Origin: Anaerolinea sp.
GTDB taxonomy: Bacteria > Chloroflexota > Anaerolineae > Aggregatilineales > UBA2796
Length of the DNA: 56,926 bases
Assembly: GCA_014879835.1 (NCBI GenBank)
Contig: JACSRJ010000141.1
Coordinates: 1-56,926 of the forward strand
Direction: 5' to 3'
The notes below the pieces were generated by a model. The model worked only from the letters and a program-made list of their open reading frames with translations. It was not told the DNA's origin and made no database searches. Positions 33,770 through 42,783 of the stretch are shown here, in pieces. A program made the position numbers and the translations under genes. Numbering within the stretch: the first letter of the stretch is position 1; every line of letters begins with the position of its first letter.

Positions 33770-35083
33770 TTACAGCCCGACCACCCGTGCACCGCCGCTG
33801 CGTTTGCCCGCGGTAGCGTTGCGGGTATCCATCACCAGTTTGGCGGTTTTCACGACCCAGCCATAATCAAAGGTGCTGTGATTGGTGATGATCGCCACAC
33901 AATCCGCTTCACGGAGCCATTCCGAGGTGAGCGGAGTCGATTCCATCTTGCGCCCGTGTTCCAACCGCACCGAGGGCACATAAGGATCATGGTAGCTGAC
34001 TACTGCGCCCCGTTCCTCCAGCAGTTGGATCACATCCAGTGCCGGACTTTCGCGCACATCATCAATATCCTTCTTGTAGGCCACCCCCAACACCGCGATC
34101 TTGGAACCGCGCACCGCTTTGCTCTCATCGTTGAGGGCGTGGGCAATCTTGTTGACCACATACACGGGCATCGAGGTGTTGATCTCACTGGCCAGATCAA
34201 TGAATCGGGCCGTGTAGTTGAGTGACTTCATCTTCCAACTAAGGTACAGAGGATCGATGGGGATGCAGTGCCCGCCTAGCCCCGGGCCGGGATAAAAAGG
34301 CATGAAGCCAAAGGGTTTGGTGGTGGCAGCGCGGATCACTTCCCACACGTCCACACCCAGTTTGTCACACATCAGGGCCAGTTCGTTCACCAGCCCGATG
34401 TTCACAGCCCGAAAGGTGTTTTCCAGCAGTTTCACCAGCTCTGCGACGGTGGGGGAACCGACTGGGATCACTTGATCGATGATCTGACCGTAGTAGGCAC
34501 AGCCCACTTCTTGACAGGCCTCGGTCACGCCACCGATCACTTTGGGGGTGTTCTTGACCCCATATTTGGGATTGCCGGGATCGATCCGCTCCGGTGAAAA
34601 GGCAATAAAGACTTCCTCACCAACCTTAAAACGTCCATCAACTAACTTGGGGATCACCAGTTCGTTGGTGGTGCCGGGGTAAGTGGTGCTTTCGAGAACG
34701 ATCAACATGCCCGGGTGCACCAAGGGTGCAAGAGCATCAAGAGAACTGGTCACATAACTCATGTCTGGGTCTTTGGTTTTGAGCAGGGGTGTTGGTACAC
34801 AAATGCTCACTGCATCAACGTCCTTGAGAGCTTCATAGTTATTCGCGGCGCGAAGCTTCCCGGATTTGGCCAATGGCGCAACCTGTTCGGTGGGGATGTC
34901 GGGGATGTAACTCACCCCTTTGTTGATGGCCTCTACTTTGCGGGGATCGAGATCGACTCCAATGACTTCAATACCCACCTCGGCAAAAGCGACCGCCAAT
35001 GGCAGCCCAACATAACCGAGACCGATAATGCCCACTTTTGCTGTATGGGAGTTGAGTCTTTCTAAGAGTTGGTTTTTGTGCAT
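33770..35083 (-). CDS. UDP-N-acetyl-hexosamine 6-dehydrogenase (WbpA/WecC type)
   Basis: This 437-residue enzyme oxidises C6 of a UDP-HexNAc to the uronic acid with two NAD+. It has an N-terminal Rossmann motif GIIGLGYVGLPLAVAFAEVG (residues 18-37), a central dimer helix and the catalytic Cys273 in GPGLGGHCIPIDP. The FSPERIDPGN segment and the PIDP motif match the UDP-GlcNAc/ManNAc dehydrogenase branch better than UDP-glucose dehydrogenase, so a HexNAcA is the likely product. The ATG at 35083 starts just before the Rossmann fold; the ORF to 35248 would run into the divergent GlyRS gene. It supplies precursor to the surrounding polysaccharide genes. Confidence 0.9.
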   Translation of the reverse strand: MHKNQLLERLNSHTAKVGIIGLGYVGLPLAVAFAEVGIEVIGVDLDPRKVEAINKGVSYIPDIPTEQVAPLAKSGKLRAANNYEALKDVDAVSICVPTPLLKTKDPDMSYVTSSLDALAPLVHPGMLIVLESTTYPGTTNELVIPKLVDGRFKVGEEVFIAFSPERIDPGNPKYGVKNTPKVIGGVTEACQEVGCAYYGQIIDQVIPVGSPTVAELVKLLENTFRAVNIGLVNELALMCDKLGVDVWEVIRAATTKPFGFMPFYPGPGLGGHCIPIDPLYLSWKMKSLNYTARFIDLASEINTSMPVYVVNKIAHALNDESKAVRGSKIAVLGVAYKKDIDDVRESPALDVIQLLEERGAVVSYHDPYVPSVRLEHGRKMESTPLTSEWLREADCVAIITNHSTFDYGWVVKTAKLVMDTRNATAGKRSGGARVVGL

Positions 35084-35157
35084 CTTATGCCTATTGCCTA
35101 TGTCTCCATAAAAGCAGGGAGCAATTCTACCCCCTCGCATCGGCCCTGACCACAGTC

Positions 35158-35163
35158 TATAAT
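35158..35163 (+). promoter_or_regulatory. -10 element before glyRS
   Basis: TATAAT lies 26 bases before the GlyRS ATG. I see no -35 and no T-box or other amino-acid-sensing structure in the short leader. Confidence 0.4.
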
Positions 35164-35188
35164 CTTGGGCGAAAGGATCGAGACATTG

Positions 35189-38100
35189 ATGGCCAAATCG
35201 CTTTTCCAAAACGTGATCATGACCCTGCACCAGTTTTGGGCAGGACAAGGCTGCTTGTTATGGCAGCCCTACAATATGCAGGTAGGTGCAGGCACCAACA
35301 ACCCTGCGACACTGCTGCGGGTATTGGGGCCGGAGCCTTGGCGCGTGGCCTATGTAGAGCCGAGTATCCGCCCAGATGATGGGCGTTATGGTGAGAATCC
35401 CAATCGGATGCAGGCATATTACCAATATCAGGTGATCCTCAAACCCGATCCGGGTAATCCGCAGGAACTTTATCTGGAAAGCCTCAAAGCGATTGGGATC
35501 GATCTGGATCGACATGATGTGCGCTTTGTTGAGGATAACTGGAAAAGCCCAGCCCTTGGGGCGTGGGGTTTGGGTTGGGAAGTCTGGCTTGATGGACAAG
35601 AGATCACCCAGTTCACCTATTTCCAACAGGCAGGTGGGATTAAAACTGACCCGGTAAGCGTGGAGATCACTTACGGTATCGAGCGCATCGTGCTGGCGCT
35701 GCAAGAACGCGATTCCGCGTGGAACATCCAATGGACGCCCGACATCCTCTACCGTGATGTGTTTTTACAGAGTGAGATCGAACACTGCAAGTACTATTTT
35801 GAAGTGGCTGATATTGAGGGTCTGAAGCGGGTCTATGACACCTACGAGGGTGAGCACCGCCGCGCCCTAGAAGCCGGACTGATCATCCCCGCTTACGATT
35901 ACGTGCTAAAATGCAGCCACCTCTTTAATGTGCTTGATGCGCGGGGGGCGATTGGGGTTACGGAGCGGGCGAACTACTTCCGGCGGATGGCCGCAATGAC
36001 CCGTAATGCCGCCAAAGCCTATCTGGATCAGCGCGAGGCGTTGGGATTCCCCCTGATCAATAACGGCGCGAGCTGGAAGACAACCGAATCACCAACTTCG
36101 CCTACCCTGCGCGTGCCCAGTCGGTTTGACCATCCCACCGATTTCCTCCTTGAAATTGGTACTGAGGAGCTGCCTGCCGATGATGTTAATGCGGCCGTTG
36201 AACAACTACAGCGTGCAGTCCCGGAACTCTTCAAAGAACTGCGCCTGAGCCATGGCCCAATTGAGGTTTACGGTACGCCACGCCGATTGGTGGTGATCGC
36301 CCGGCAGGTGGCTCCACATCAGCCCGATGAGGATCGTCTGATCAAAGGCCCGCCCGCAGATAAGGCGTTTGACGCTGAGGGGAAGCCCACCAAAGCCGCA
36401 GAAGGGTTTGCCCGTAAGCAGGGCATTGATCCCTCCGCACTAAAACCTACTGAGATTGAAGGCGGGTTGTATGCCGCGACACAGGTAAAGATCATTGGGC
36501 AACCTGCCCTCGAAATTTTGGCGGATAAACTGCCGGGATTGATCGCCTCCATTAAGTTTGGAGGCATGATGCGTTGGAACAGCAGCGAGGTCGCGTTCTC
36601 GCGCCCGATCCGTTGGCTGGTGGCGCTTCTGGGTGATGCGGTTGTGCCGTTCACTTATGCGGAATTGCACAGCGCGACCTTGACTCGAGGCACCCGCCCT
36701 GCTGGTTCACCCCGGATACACGTGAACAACCTTGAAGATTATCTGCGGGCCATGGAGACCAGCGGTATTCTACTCAGTAAGGGGCAGCGCATGGAGTCCA
36801 TTCAGATGAAGGCCAATGGACTTGCCGCAGAAGTTGGTGGGACGATCATCCCTGACCAGTCGCTGCTGGATGAGGTCGCTAATCTGGTCGAACAGCCAAC
36901 CCCACTGCGGGGCGCGTTTGACCCCAAATACCTTGAACTCCCCCGCGAAGTCTTGATCACGGTGATGCGGGTTAAGCAGCGTTACTTCCCAGTGCAGGAT
37001 GCACAGGGCAAGCTGCTGCCCTACTTTATCGCGGTGCGTAACGGCACCGATTACCATCTTGAAGATGTGATCGCAGGCAATGAACATGTCCTCACCGCCC
37101 GTTTTGCAGACGCGGACTTTTTCTTCCGCGAAGATCGCAGACGGCGCCTTGCGGATCGACTCGACCGCCTTAAGACCATGACTTTTCAGGAGAAACTCGG
37201 CTCGATCTACGACAAAGTACAGCGCCTGATCCAGAATGTGCCGGTCTTGGGTTCCCTGTTGGATCTCGATGCCAGTTCAATGCACATCGCGGAACTGGCA
37301 GCGCCTCTATCCCGTGCTGATCAAGCTACCCAAATGGTGGTCGAAATGACCAGCCTTGAAGGCATCATGGGCCGGGAATACGCGCTGCGTGAAGGACAAC
37401 GCGCTGAGGTGGCAGAGACCATCCTCGAAAGTTATCTGCCCCGCAGCGCCGGTGATCGCCTGCCCGAAACCCCCGCCGGGACGCTGCTTTCCGTGGCAGA
37501 TCGACTGGATAGTCTGGTGGGGCTGTTTGGCGCGGGCTTGCAGCCTACTGCTTCTGCTGATCCCTACGCGCTCCGGCGTGCTGCTTATGGGATAGTGCAG
37601 ACGCTCATTCACCACAAACTGGACGTGGATCTGCGTGAGGCAATCAAGGCCGTTGCGGTCTCAGAGCCGATTTCCATAAGCCCTGAATCCCAAAGTGATC
37701 TGATCATCTTCATTGGAACGCGGCTTGAGACCCTGTTCCGAGACGAGTACGGGCTGCCTTTTGATGTAACCGCCGCTATTCTCGCGGAGCAAGCGCACAA
37801 CCCCTATCGGGCGCTGCTGAATGCCCATGAACTTGCGGAATGGGTCAAACGCCCCGATTGGAGTTTGATCCTCGACTCCTTTGCTCGATGTGTGCGTATC
37901 ACCCGGGATCAGCCCGCATCAACGATCCATATGGATGCACTCAAAGGGGATGAAGAACGGGCGCTTTTTACCGACGTTGATTTTGCCCACACACAAATCG
38001 GCAAATCTCCCAGTGTTGATGCGTTTCTAAAAGCTTTTGTGCCCGTTGTGCCTACTGTGACCACATTCTTTGAGAAGGTGCTGGTCATGGATAAAGATCA

Positions 38101-38191
38101 ACGGGTACGCGAGAGCCGTCTGGGGCTGCTTCAATATGTGGCAGGGCTGGCCAAGGGGCGCGCTGATTTGAGCAAGTTGAGCGGATTCTAA
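35189..38191 (+). CDS. glyS: Glycyl-tRNA synthetase, alpha and beta subunits fused
   Basis: The 1000-residue protein joins the two subunits of the bacterial heterotetrameric GlyRS in one chain. Residues 1 to about 290 are the alpha subunit (class II catalytic core: [47 protein letters not shown]), and from about residue 316 the beta subunit starts with [15 protein letters not shown] and ends in an anticodon-binding region. Fused GlyRS is known from Chlamydiae and scattered other phyla. The ATG at 35189 directly precedes the conserved start; GAAAGGATCGAGA lies upstream. Each part has normal length. A strong terminator follows. Confidence 0.96.
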   Translation: MAKSLFQNVIMTLHQFWAGQGCLLWQPYNMQVGAGTNNPATLLRVLGPEPWRVAYVEPSIRPDDGRYGENPNRMQAYYQYQVILKPDPGNPQELYLESLKAIGIDLDRHDVRFVEDNWKSPALGAWGLGWEVWLDGQEITQFTYFQQAGGIKTDPVSVEITYGIERIVLALQERDSAWNIQWTPDILYRDVFLQSEIEHCKYYFEVADIEGLKRVYDTYEGEHRRALEAGLIIPAYDYVLKCSHLFNVLDARGAIGVTERANYFRRMAAMTRNAAKAYLDQREALGFPLINNGASWKTTESPTSPTLRVPSRFDHPTDFLLEIGTEELPADDVNAAVEQLQRAVPELFKELRLSHGPIEVYGTPRRLVVIARQVAPHQPDEDRLIKGPPADKAFDAEGKPTKAAEGFARKQGIDPSALKPTEIEGGLYAATQVKIIGQPALEILADKLPGLIASIKFGGMMRWNSSEVAFSRPIRWLVALLGDAVVPFTYAELHSATLTRGTRPAGSPRIHVNNLEDYLRAMETSGILLSKGQRMESIQMKANGLAAEVGGTIIPDQSLLDEVANLVEQPTPLRGAFDPKYLELPREVLITVMRVKQRYFPVQDAQGKLLPYFIAVRNGTDYHLEDVIAGNEHVLTARFADADFFFREDRRRRLADRLDRLKTMTFQEKLGSIYDKVQRLIQNVPVLGSLLDLDASSMHIAELAAPLSRADQATQMVVEMTSLEGIMGREYALREGQRAEVAETILESYLPRSAGDRLPETPAGTLLSVADRLDSLVGLFGAGLQPTASADPYALRRAAYGIVQTLIHHKLDVDLREAIKAVAVSEPISISPESQSDLIIFIGTRLETLFRDEYGLPFDVTAAILAEQAHNPYRALLNAHELAEWVKRPDWSLILDSFARCVRITRDQPASTIHMDALKGDEERALFTDVDFAHTQIGKSPSVDAFLKAFVPVVPTVTTFFEKVLVMDKDQRVRESRLGLLQYVAGLAKGRADLSKLSGF

Positions 38192-38206
38192 AGGGCTGTA
38201 CCGACC

Positions 38207-38247
38207 CCTTGATCCCGGCTTTGATCAAAGCTGGGATCAAGGTTTTT
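38207..38247 (+). terminator. Intrinsic terminator after glyRS
   Basis: A 16-bp stem (38207-38222 with 38227-38242) with one wobble pair and a GATC loop is followed by TTTTT (38243-38247). Clear rho-independent terminator 16 bases past the stop. Confidence 0.85.
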
Positions 38248-38254
38248 AAGGCGC

Positions 38255-39826
38255 TCATTTTTCCGGAGCAGGCGGGCGTCGCAAGGAAGTGCCATCAGCC
38301 ATAGAAAGGTTTGCTGATCTGCCAGTTGCGGGAAGCACCCTCAAAGCTCCTTGAGCAGTTCTCCTGTTCTCTGGTACTCCGAAGGCAATAGGGGCATCAG
38401 GCTGGGGGGCGGTTTCATCTTGTGCCGTCGCCTCATTATGTATGTTCTTTAGGGCAATGCTCATACCGATACACAGCCATTGAATCTTGCTGGCGTCATC
38501 CTGTTTGGTTAAGCCGCCTATCAACAATAGAACAAAAGCGATGAACCATGTCGCGGTCAATCGCCCCAACTGTTCGTTGGCTTGACGGATGGTGCGAACA
38601 TAGTAGAAGACAGCGACAGCAACGATAAAGACAAACAACCCAAATCCAATCAGCCCGGTCTCGACCAGATAGTTCATATAGGTGTTGTGGAGATTGAGTT
38701 GATACACCCGCCCCACATAATAATCCTGAGAATACTCCACAAACTGCCCGATGCCCACCCCTTGAATGGGGTAATCCTGCCACATACGAACACCAACGTT
38801 CCATACCTCCCACCGAATGTTTTCTTCCAAAGAAAGAGCAAAACGTCCTTCGAGTGAGGCGCTGATCCGAGAGGGATTGAGGAATCCAAAGACAACGATT
38901 AACACGATCCCAAACAAAGCGAGGGTGTAAACACCGGAGAGATCGATTTGTCTTTGGGCCCGCCGCCGTAGGAAAAACAATTCGTTGAGGAAGATAAAAG
39001 TTCCAGCGATAATCGCAATCAAGGTGCCCGTGCGGGAGCCTGTGCTGATCAATCCTAGAATCAGGAAGGACATGCCTATCCCAATCACAATCTGCGTAAG
39101 CACCATACGGCGGGTACGCAAAAGGTAATAAAGAAACACCAAACCTACCGCAAACACCCGCGCAGCCTCGTTCTCACTGCCAACCAGCCCATCTGAGCGC
39201 GCTTCCCACGCCAGCGTAGTCCGCAGTACAGCCACGTCATTGGCGGCCAGAATCGCTGAGATGGCCGCACTGGCACCAAAAGCGATCATCAAAACCTCCA
39301 CTTGGAGGGGGTTTTTGACCAGATGTTTGGAGAGGAAAACCAGAATCAAGAGCTGAGCAAAGGTCATTACGGGGCTGCCTAAACTGATGTCAGTTGGTCG
39401 GATGGCAAAAACCCAAATGACCAACGCGCCCGTTCCAGCAATGATCAGTTCAAAGCGTTTTCGGCTTGCCAGAATATCGGGATCACTGGAGGTGAAGTAA
39501 CGAAAAAGGTAGGCCCCAAAGGTGATCCCACCCAAAAAGGTAAGTGGCGAATAGTTCTCCAAAAATCTGGGCAAAAGCTGAAAGATTGGGATCGCGCCGA
39601 TGGTGATCACAAAGCCCCAAAAAGGGTGCTGTAAAATCACCACCGTGAGGATGACCCCAATGGTGGCGACGATGCTCAGGGGAATTTCGGAGGGATCATC
39701 CCCTAGCGATTGGGCAGCGGTAATGACAACCACAAATACGATCCCAAAAACCATCAGCCATAACAGTAGGTTGGGGTGAAGACGAGAAGGCTGAATCCAA
39801 TCATTGATCCGGGAACGAAGATTCAT
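38255..39826 (-). CDS. O-antigen ligase/polymerase-like membrane protein
   Basis: The 523-residue protein has about 11-12 transmembrane helices and the Wzy_C/O-antigen ligase region: a large outer loop around residues 330-395 with IRWEVWNVGVRMWQDYP, GVGIGQF and the conserved HNTYMNYLVETGLIGF. Such enzymes polymerise or transfer lipid-linked glycans outside the membrane. The last 60 residues are hydrophilic. In a cell without lipid A the acceptor would be wall, protein or the growing polymer. It is divergent from the formyltransferase gene, 107 bases away. Confidence 0.85.
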   Translation of the reverse strand: MNLRSRINDWIQPSRLHPNLLLWLMVFGIVFVVVITAAQSLGDDPSEIPLSIVATIGVILTVVILQHPFWGFVITIGAIPIFQLLPRFLENYSPLTFLGGITFGAYLFRYFTSSDPDILASRKRFELIIAGTGALVIWVFAIRPTDISLGSPVMTFAQLLILVFLSKHLVKNPLQVEVLMIAFGASAAISAILAANDVAVLRTTLAWEARSDGLVGSENEAARVFAVGLVFLYYLLRTRRMVLTQIVIGIGMSFLILGLISTGSRTGTLIAIIAGTFIFLNELFFLRRRAQRQIDLSGVYTLALFGIVLIVVFGFLNPSRISASLEGRFALSLEENIRWEVWNVGVRMWQDYPIQGVGIGQFVEYSQDYYVGRVYQLNLHNTYMNYLVETGLIGFGLFVFIVAVAVFYYVRTIRQANEQLGRLTATWFIAFVLLLIGGLTKQDDASKIQWLCIGMSIALKNIHNEATAQDETAPQPDAPIAFGVPENRRTAQGALRVLPATGRSANLSMADGTSLRRPPAPEK

Positions 39827-39853
39827 TGATGCTCACGTTAAACACGGTATACT
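39826..39853 (+). promoter_or_regulatory. Promoter of the formyltransferase operon
   Basis: TTGATG (39826-39831) and TATACT (39848-39853) are 16 bases apart, giving a leader of about 75 bases for the four-gene polysaccharide run. Confidence 0.5.
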
Positions 39854-39933
39854 TCGCTGCACAGTGTACCATAAGCGAATCTAGTTTTGCATCTCGTTCC
39901 TTTTTCCAAGCCCGAGGATTGAACGTAGCAGCC

Positions 39934-40719
39934 ATGACACTTAGAATAGCCTACGCGGGAGACCGTGACATCGGTGTACGGGTGTTGGATCATTTGTTGG
40001 AGAGAGGGGTGCACCCCCTTGCACTGCTTGTTTCTGAGGCCAGCCGCGCTACCCATGCTGAGGACTTGACCAGACGCTGCACGACTCTGAATCGACAAAC
40101 TATCCTTCATGGGGTGCATTTCCGAACACCAGAAGGGATCAGCTTTTTACAAGCGCTTGATCTGGATGTGCTGGTGTGTGTACATTTCCCGTACCTCGTT
40201 CCCAGCGAAGTTCTCAGAATTCCACGCCTCGGGGTTCTAAATCTGCATCCTGCTTATCTGCCCTACAATCGCGGTTGGCATACCCCTAGCTGGGCGCTTT
40301 TGGAAGGTACACCCATCGGTGCGACACTTCACTTTATGGATGAGGGTATCGATACAGGCGATATTGTCTTTCAGAAGCAATTGCAGCCTTCACCGGGAGA
40401 TACCGCAAACAGCTTGTACCAAAAACTAAAAACACTGGAACTAGAAGTTTTCAAAGAGGGTTGGGCGCTGATCGAAGAGAACCATTATGAGCGCCTTATC
40501 CAAGATAAAAATCAAGGTACCACCCATAAACGCCGCGAGTTACTCACCCCTGAAGTACAACGGATTGATCTAAATACGCCGGTGCCCCCCATTGATCTTT
40601 TTCGCCGTCTTAGAGCACTTACTACCAACAATACCAGTGAAGCCGCATACTATGAGGTGGCTGGCAAACGTTACCGAATTCAGGTGAACATCACCGAAGA
40701 CTCCTCCACAGAGCTATAG
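39934..40719 (+). CDS. Formyltransferase, probably a sugar N-formyltransferase
   Basis: The 261-residue protein has the formyl-tetrahydrofolate transferase fold, with catalytic Asn103 and His105 in LNLHPAYLPYNRG and Asp140 in MDEGIDTGD. It is shorter than methionyl-tRNA formyltransferase and its C-terminal region (about 200-261) does not look like the tRNA-binding domain, so an amino-sugar substrate (as for dTDP- or UDP-amino sugars) is likely given its neighbours. The ATG at 39934 starts directly on the fold (TLRIAYAGD); the ORF upstream to 39826 runs through the promoter. It ends 3 bases before the glycosyltransferase. Confidence 0.8.
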   Translation: MTLRIAYAGDRDIGVRVLDHLLERGVHPLALLVSEASRATHAEDLTRRCTTLNRQTILHGVHFRTPEGISFLQALDLDVLVCVHFPYLVPSEVLRIPRLGVLNLHPAYLPYNRGWHTPSWALLEGTPIGATLHFMDEGIDTGDIVFQKQLQPSPGDTANSLYQKLKTLELEVFKEGWALIEENHYERLIQDKNQGTTHKRRELLTPEVQRIDLNTPVPPIDLFRRLRALTTNNTSEAAYYEVAGKRYRIQVNITEDSSTEL

Positions 40720-40722
40720 ACG

Positions 40723-41958
40723 ATGAACATACTGTATTTGCATCAGCATTTTGCCCTTCGGGAAGGTTCCAAGGGCATTCGGTCTTACGAGTTCTCGCGC
40801 CTGCTCTTTGCTCGTGGACACACAATCACAATGGTGTGTGGGGCTTATGAGAGTTCGGGCATGAATCAGGATCAACAGGGGATGATCAGCACCATCACCC
40901 TGCCTGAAATGAAGGTGCTGCGCTTGAACGTACCCTATGGTCAGAAGATGAGTTATCCCCGTCGGATCGCCGCGTTTATCTGGTTTGCGCTGCTGTCCTC
41001 ACTGATCGCGGCACGGCAAGGGCAGGCTGAAGTAATCTTGGCCACTTCTACACCCTTAACGATTGGGATTCCAGCGCTTGTCGCAGGATTGCTGCGGCGC
41101 AAGCCCTTTGTATTTGAAGTCCGCGACTTGTGGCCCGAAGTGCCCATTGCAGTAGGTATTTTGCGCAATCGGTGGCTGATTGGGGCGGCACGGTGGCTAG
41201 AAAAGCTGATCTATCAGCGTGCGGCGCACATTATCGCCCTTTCACCGGGGATGAAAGAGGGCATCATCAAGATCGGTATCCCCCCGGAAAAGATCACGGT
41301 CATCCCCAATAGCTGCGACAATGAGCTTTTTGAGGTGCCGCCTGAGGCTGGCGCAGCTTTTCGGGCTGCCCACCCTTTTGTCAAAGATCGCCCCATTGTG
41401 TTGTATGCGGGCGCACTTGGTTTTATCAACAACCTCTCTTATCTACTCCAAATTGCGGAGCAGCTATTCAAGCGTAAGGATGATGCGCTTTTCCTAATTG
41501 TTGGCGGTGGTAGTGAAGCCGCCAAACTGGAGGCTGAGGCCCGCGCACGAGGGATATGGGAACAAAATCTTTGGATCTTGGGGCAGATGCCTCATGCTCA
41601 AATCCCAACGGTATTTTCGGCCGCGGCGATCTCGACCTCATTCTTTTTGAACCACGAGACCATGTGGGTGAACAGCGCGAATAAATTCTTTGATAGTCTG
41701 GCCGCTGGACGCCCCATTGCGATCAACTATGGCGGTTGGCAGGCAGATCTGCTGCGCGAGACTGGTGCTGGGGTAGTGCTGTCTCCTGATAACCCTTCGC
41801 TCGCGGCCGATCAACTGGCACAAGTGCTGCATGATCCCAACTGGCTGAAAAACGCCTCCGAGGCTGCGAAAAAACTAGCGATAGAGCGTTTTGCCAGAGA
41901 CAAACTGGTACTGCTTATGGAACAGACACTCCAAAAAGCAGCCTCAAAGGCACACTAA
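40723..41958 (+). CDS. Family 4 glycosyltransferase (WbuB-like)
   Basis: This 411-residue GT-B retaining glycosyltransferase begins MNILYLHQHFALREGSKGIR, typical of WbuB/WcaI relatives that transfer amino-deoxy sugars such as FucNAc. The C-terminal nucleotide-sugar domain has VLYAGALGFINNL (about residues 226-238) and DSLAAGRPIAINYGG (about 325-339). A hydrophobic patch at residues 82-130 suggests membrane association. It begins 3 bases after the formyltransferase stop, so both genes are coupled. Confidence 0.9.
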   Translation: MNILYLHQHFALREGSKGIRSYEFSRLLFARGHTITMVCGAYESSGMNQDQQGMISTITLPEMKVLRLNVPYGQKMSYPRRIAAFIWFALLSSLIAARQGQAEVILATSTPLTIGIPALVAGLLRRKPFVFEVRDLWPEVPIAVGILRNRWLIGAARWLEKLIYQRAAHIIALSPGMKEGIIKIGIPPEKITVIPNSCDNELFEVPPEAGAAFRAAHPFVKDRPIVLYAGALGFINNLSYLLQIAEQLFKRKDDALFLIVGGGSEAAKLEAEARARGIWEQNLWILGQMPHAQIPTVFSAAAISTSFFLNHETMWVNSANKFFDSLAAGRPIAINYGGWQADLLRETGAGVVLSPDNPSLAADQLAQVLHDPNWLKNASEAAKKLAIERFARDKLVLLMEQTLQKAASKAH

Positions 41959-41972
41959 GAGGGTTCTCAGAT

Positions 41973-42770
41973 ATGCCTGTTTTGAGAGATACCCACCGTC
42001 AGCGCCAGACCCAAAGCCACTATGATACTTTCCCCTATGAGGTCGGCGTTCGGCAAAGTCTCGTATATGAATCTCCCCATACCCTCATGGGACGTTTCAT
42101 CACCGAGATCAAAGGGGGCAGTATCCTTGATATAGGCTGCGGCCCGGGGAATTTGTTGGCTCCTTTGGCACAACGAGGGAATCGCGTATGGGGGCTTGAT
42201 CTCAGTTGGCAAACCCTTCACCTTGCGGTTGAGCACCTACATCAGTCCGGGCAGGGATCAAAGGTTCAACTGGTTCAGGGCAGCGCGTTGGTTCTACCTT
42301 TTGCCTCCGGACAATTTGATCGGGTCTTTGCCGTAGGCAGTCTGCATCATACCCCCAACGCCCGCGCCGGATTCAGTGAGCTGTGCCGCGTCCTCAATGC
42401 CGAAGGACGCGCTTATATTGCCCTTTACCGCAAGTACAGTTACTACCATGTGCTTTACCAGACCTTGGGCAAGATCGCTCGGTTGTGTGAGAAAAATCGC
42501 CTTTTGGCTCTGATCATCAACCGACTGTTGATCCTGCCTCTGTTTTTGATCTATTTTGTTTTGGGGCGCTGGATCATCCACCGCCGGCTTCAGATTCCCC
42601 GCTGGCAGGAATCCTTGAACTATTTTGCCGATCAACTCCTGAATCCTGTGGTGAGCTTTCACACCTCAGCAGAGATCGAGTCGTGGGCCCATCAAACCGG
42701 GATGAAAATCTCGGAGATCGCCACTGCTCACGCCGGGGCTCTGCTCAATATTGTTATATGCCGCCCATAA
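41973..42770 (+). CDS. SAM-dependent methyltransferase (class I)
   Basis: The 265-residue protein has SAM motif I ILDIGCGPGNLL at residues 51-62, an acidic motif II (VWGLDLSW) and the FDRVFAVGSLHH post-motif (about residues 110-121). A hydrophobic hairpin at about 185-205 (LLILPLFLIYFVLGRWII) suggests membrane attachment, which fits a lipid-linked glycan substrate. AGAGGG precedes the ATG. It is third in the operon. The methylated atom cannot be told from sequence. Confidence 0.88.
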   Translation: MPVLRDTHRQRQTQSHYDTFPYEVGVRQSLVYESPHTLMGRFITEIKGGSILDIGCGPGNLLAPLAQRGNRVWGLDLSWQTLHLAVEHLHQSGQGSKVQLVQGSALVLPFASGQFDRVFAVGSLHHTPNARAGFSELCRVLNAEGRAYIALYRKYSYYHVLYQTLGKIARLCEKNRLLALIINRLLILPLFLIYFVLGRWIIHRRLQIPRWQESLNYFADQLLNPVVSFHTSAEIESWAHQTGMKISEIATAHAGALLNIVICRP

Positions 42771-42783
42771 AGAGGGAAATATT

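Noticed and set aside
35084-35188. T-box or glycine riboswitch ahead of GlyRS
   Set aside because: The leader after the -10 at 35158 is only about 20 bases, too short for either element.
39934-40719. Methionyl-tRNA formyltransferase (fmt)
   Set aside because: The catalytic motif is shared, but the protein is about 50 residues short, lacks a recognisable tRNA-binding C-terminal domain and sits in a glycan operon without def or other translation genes.
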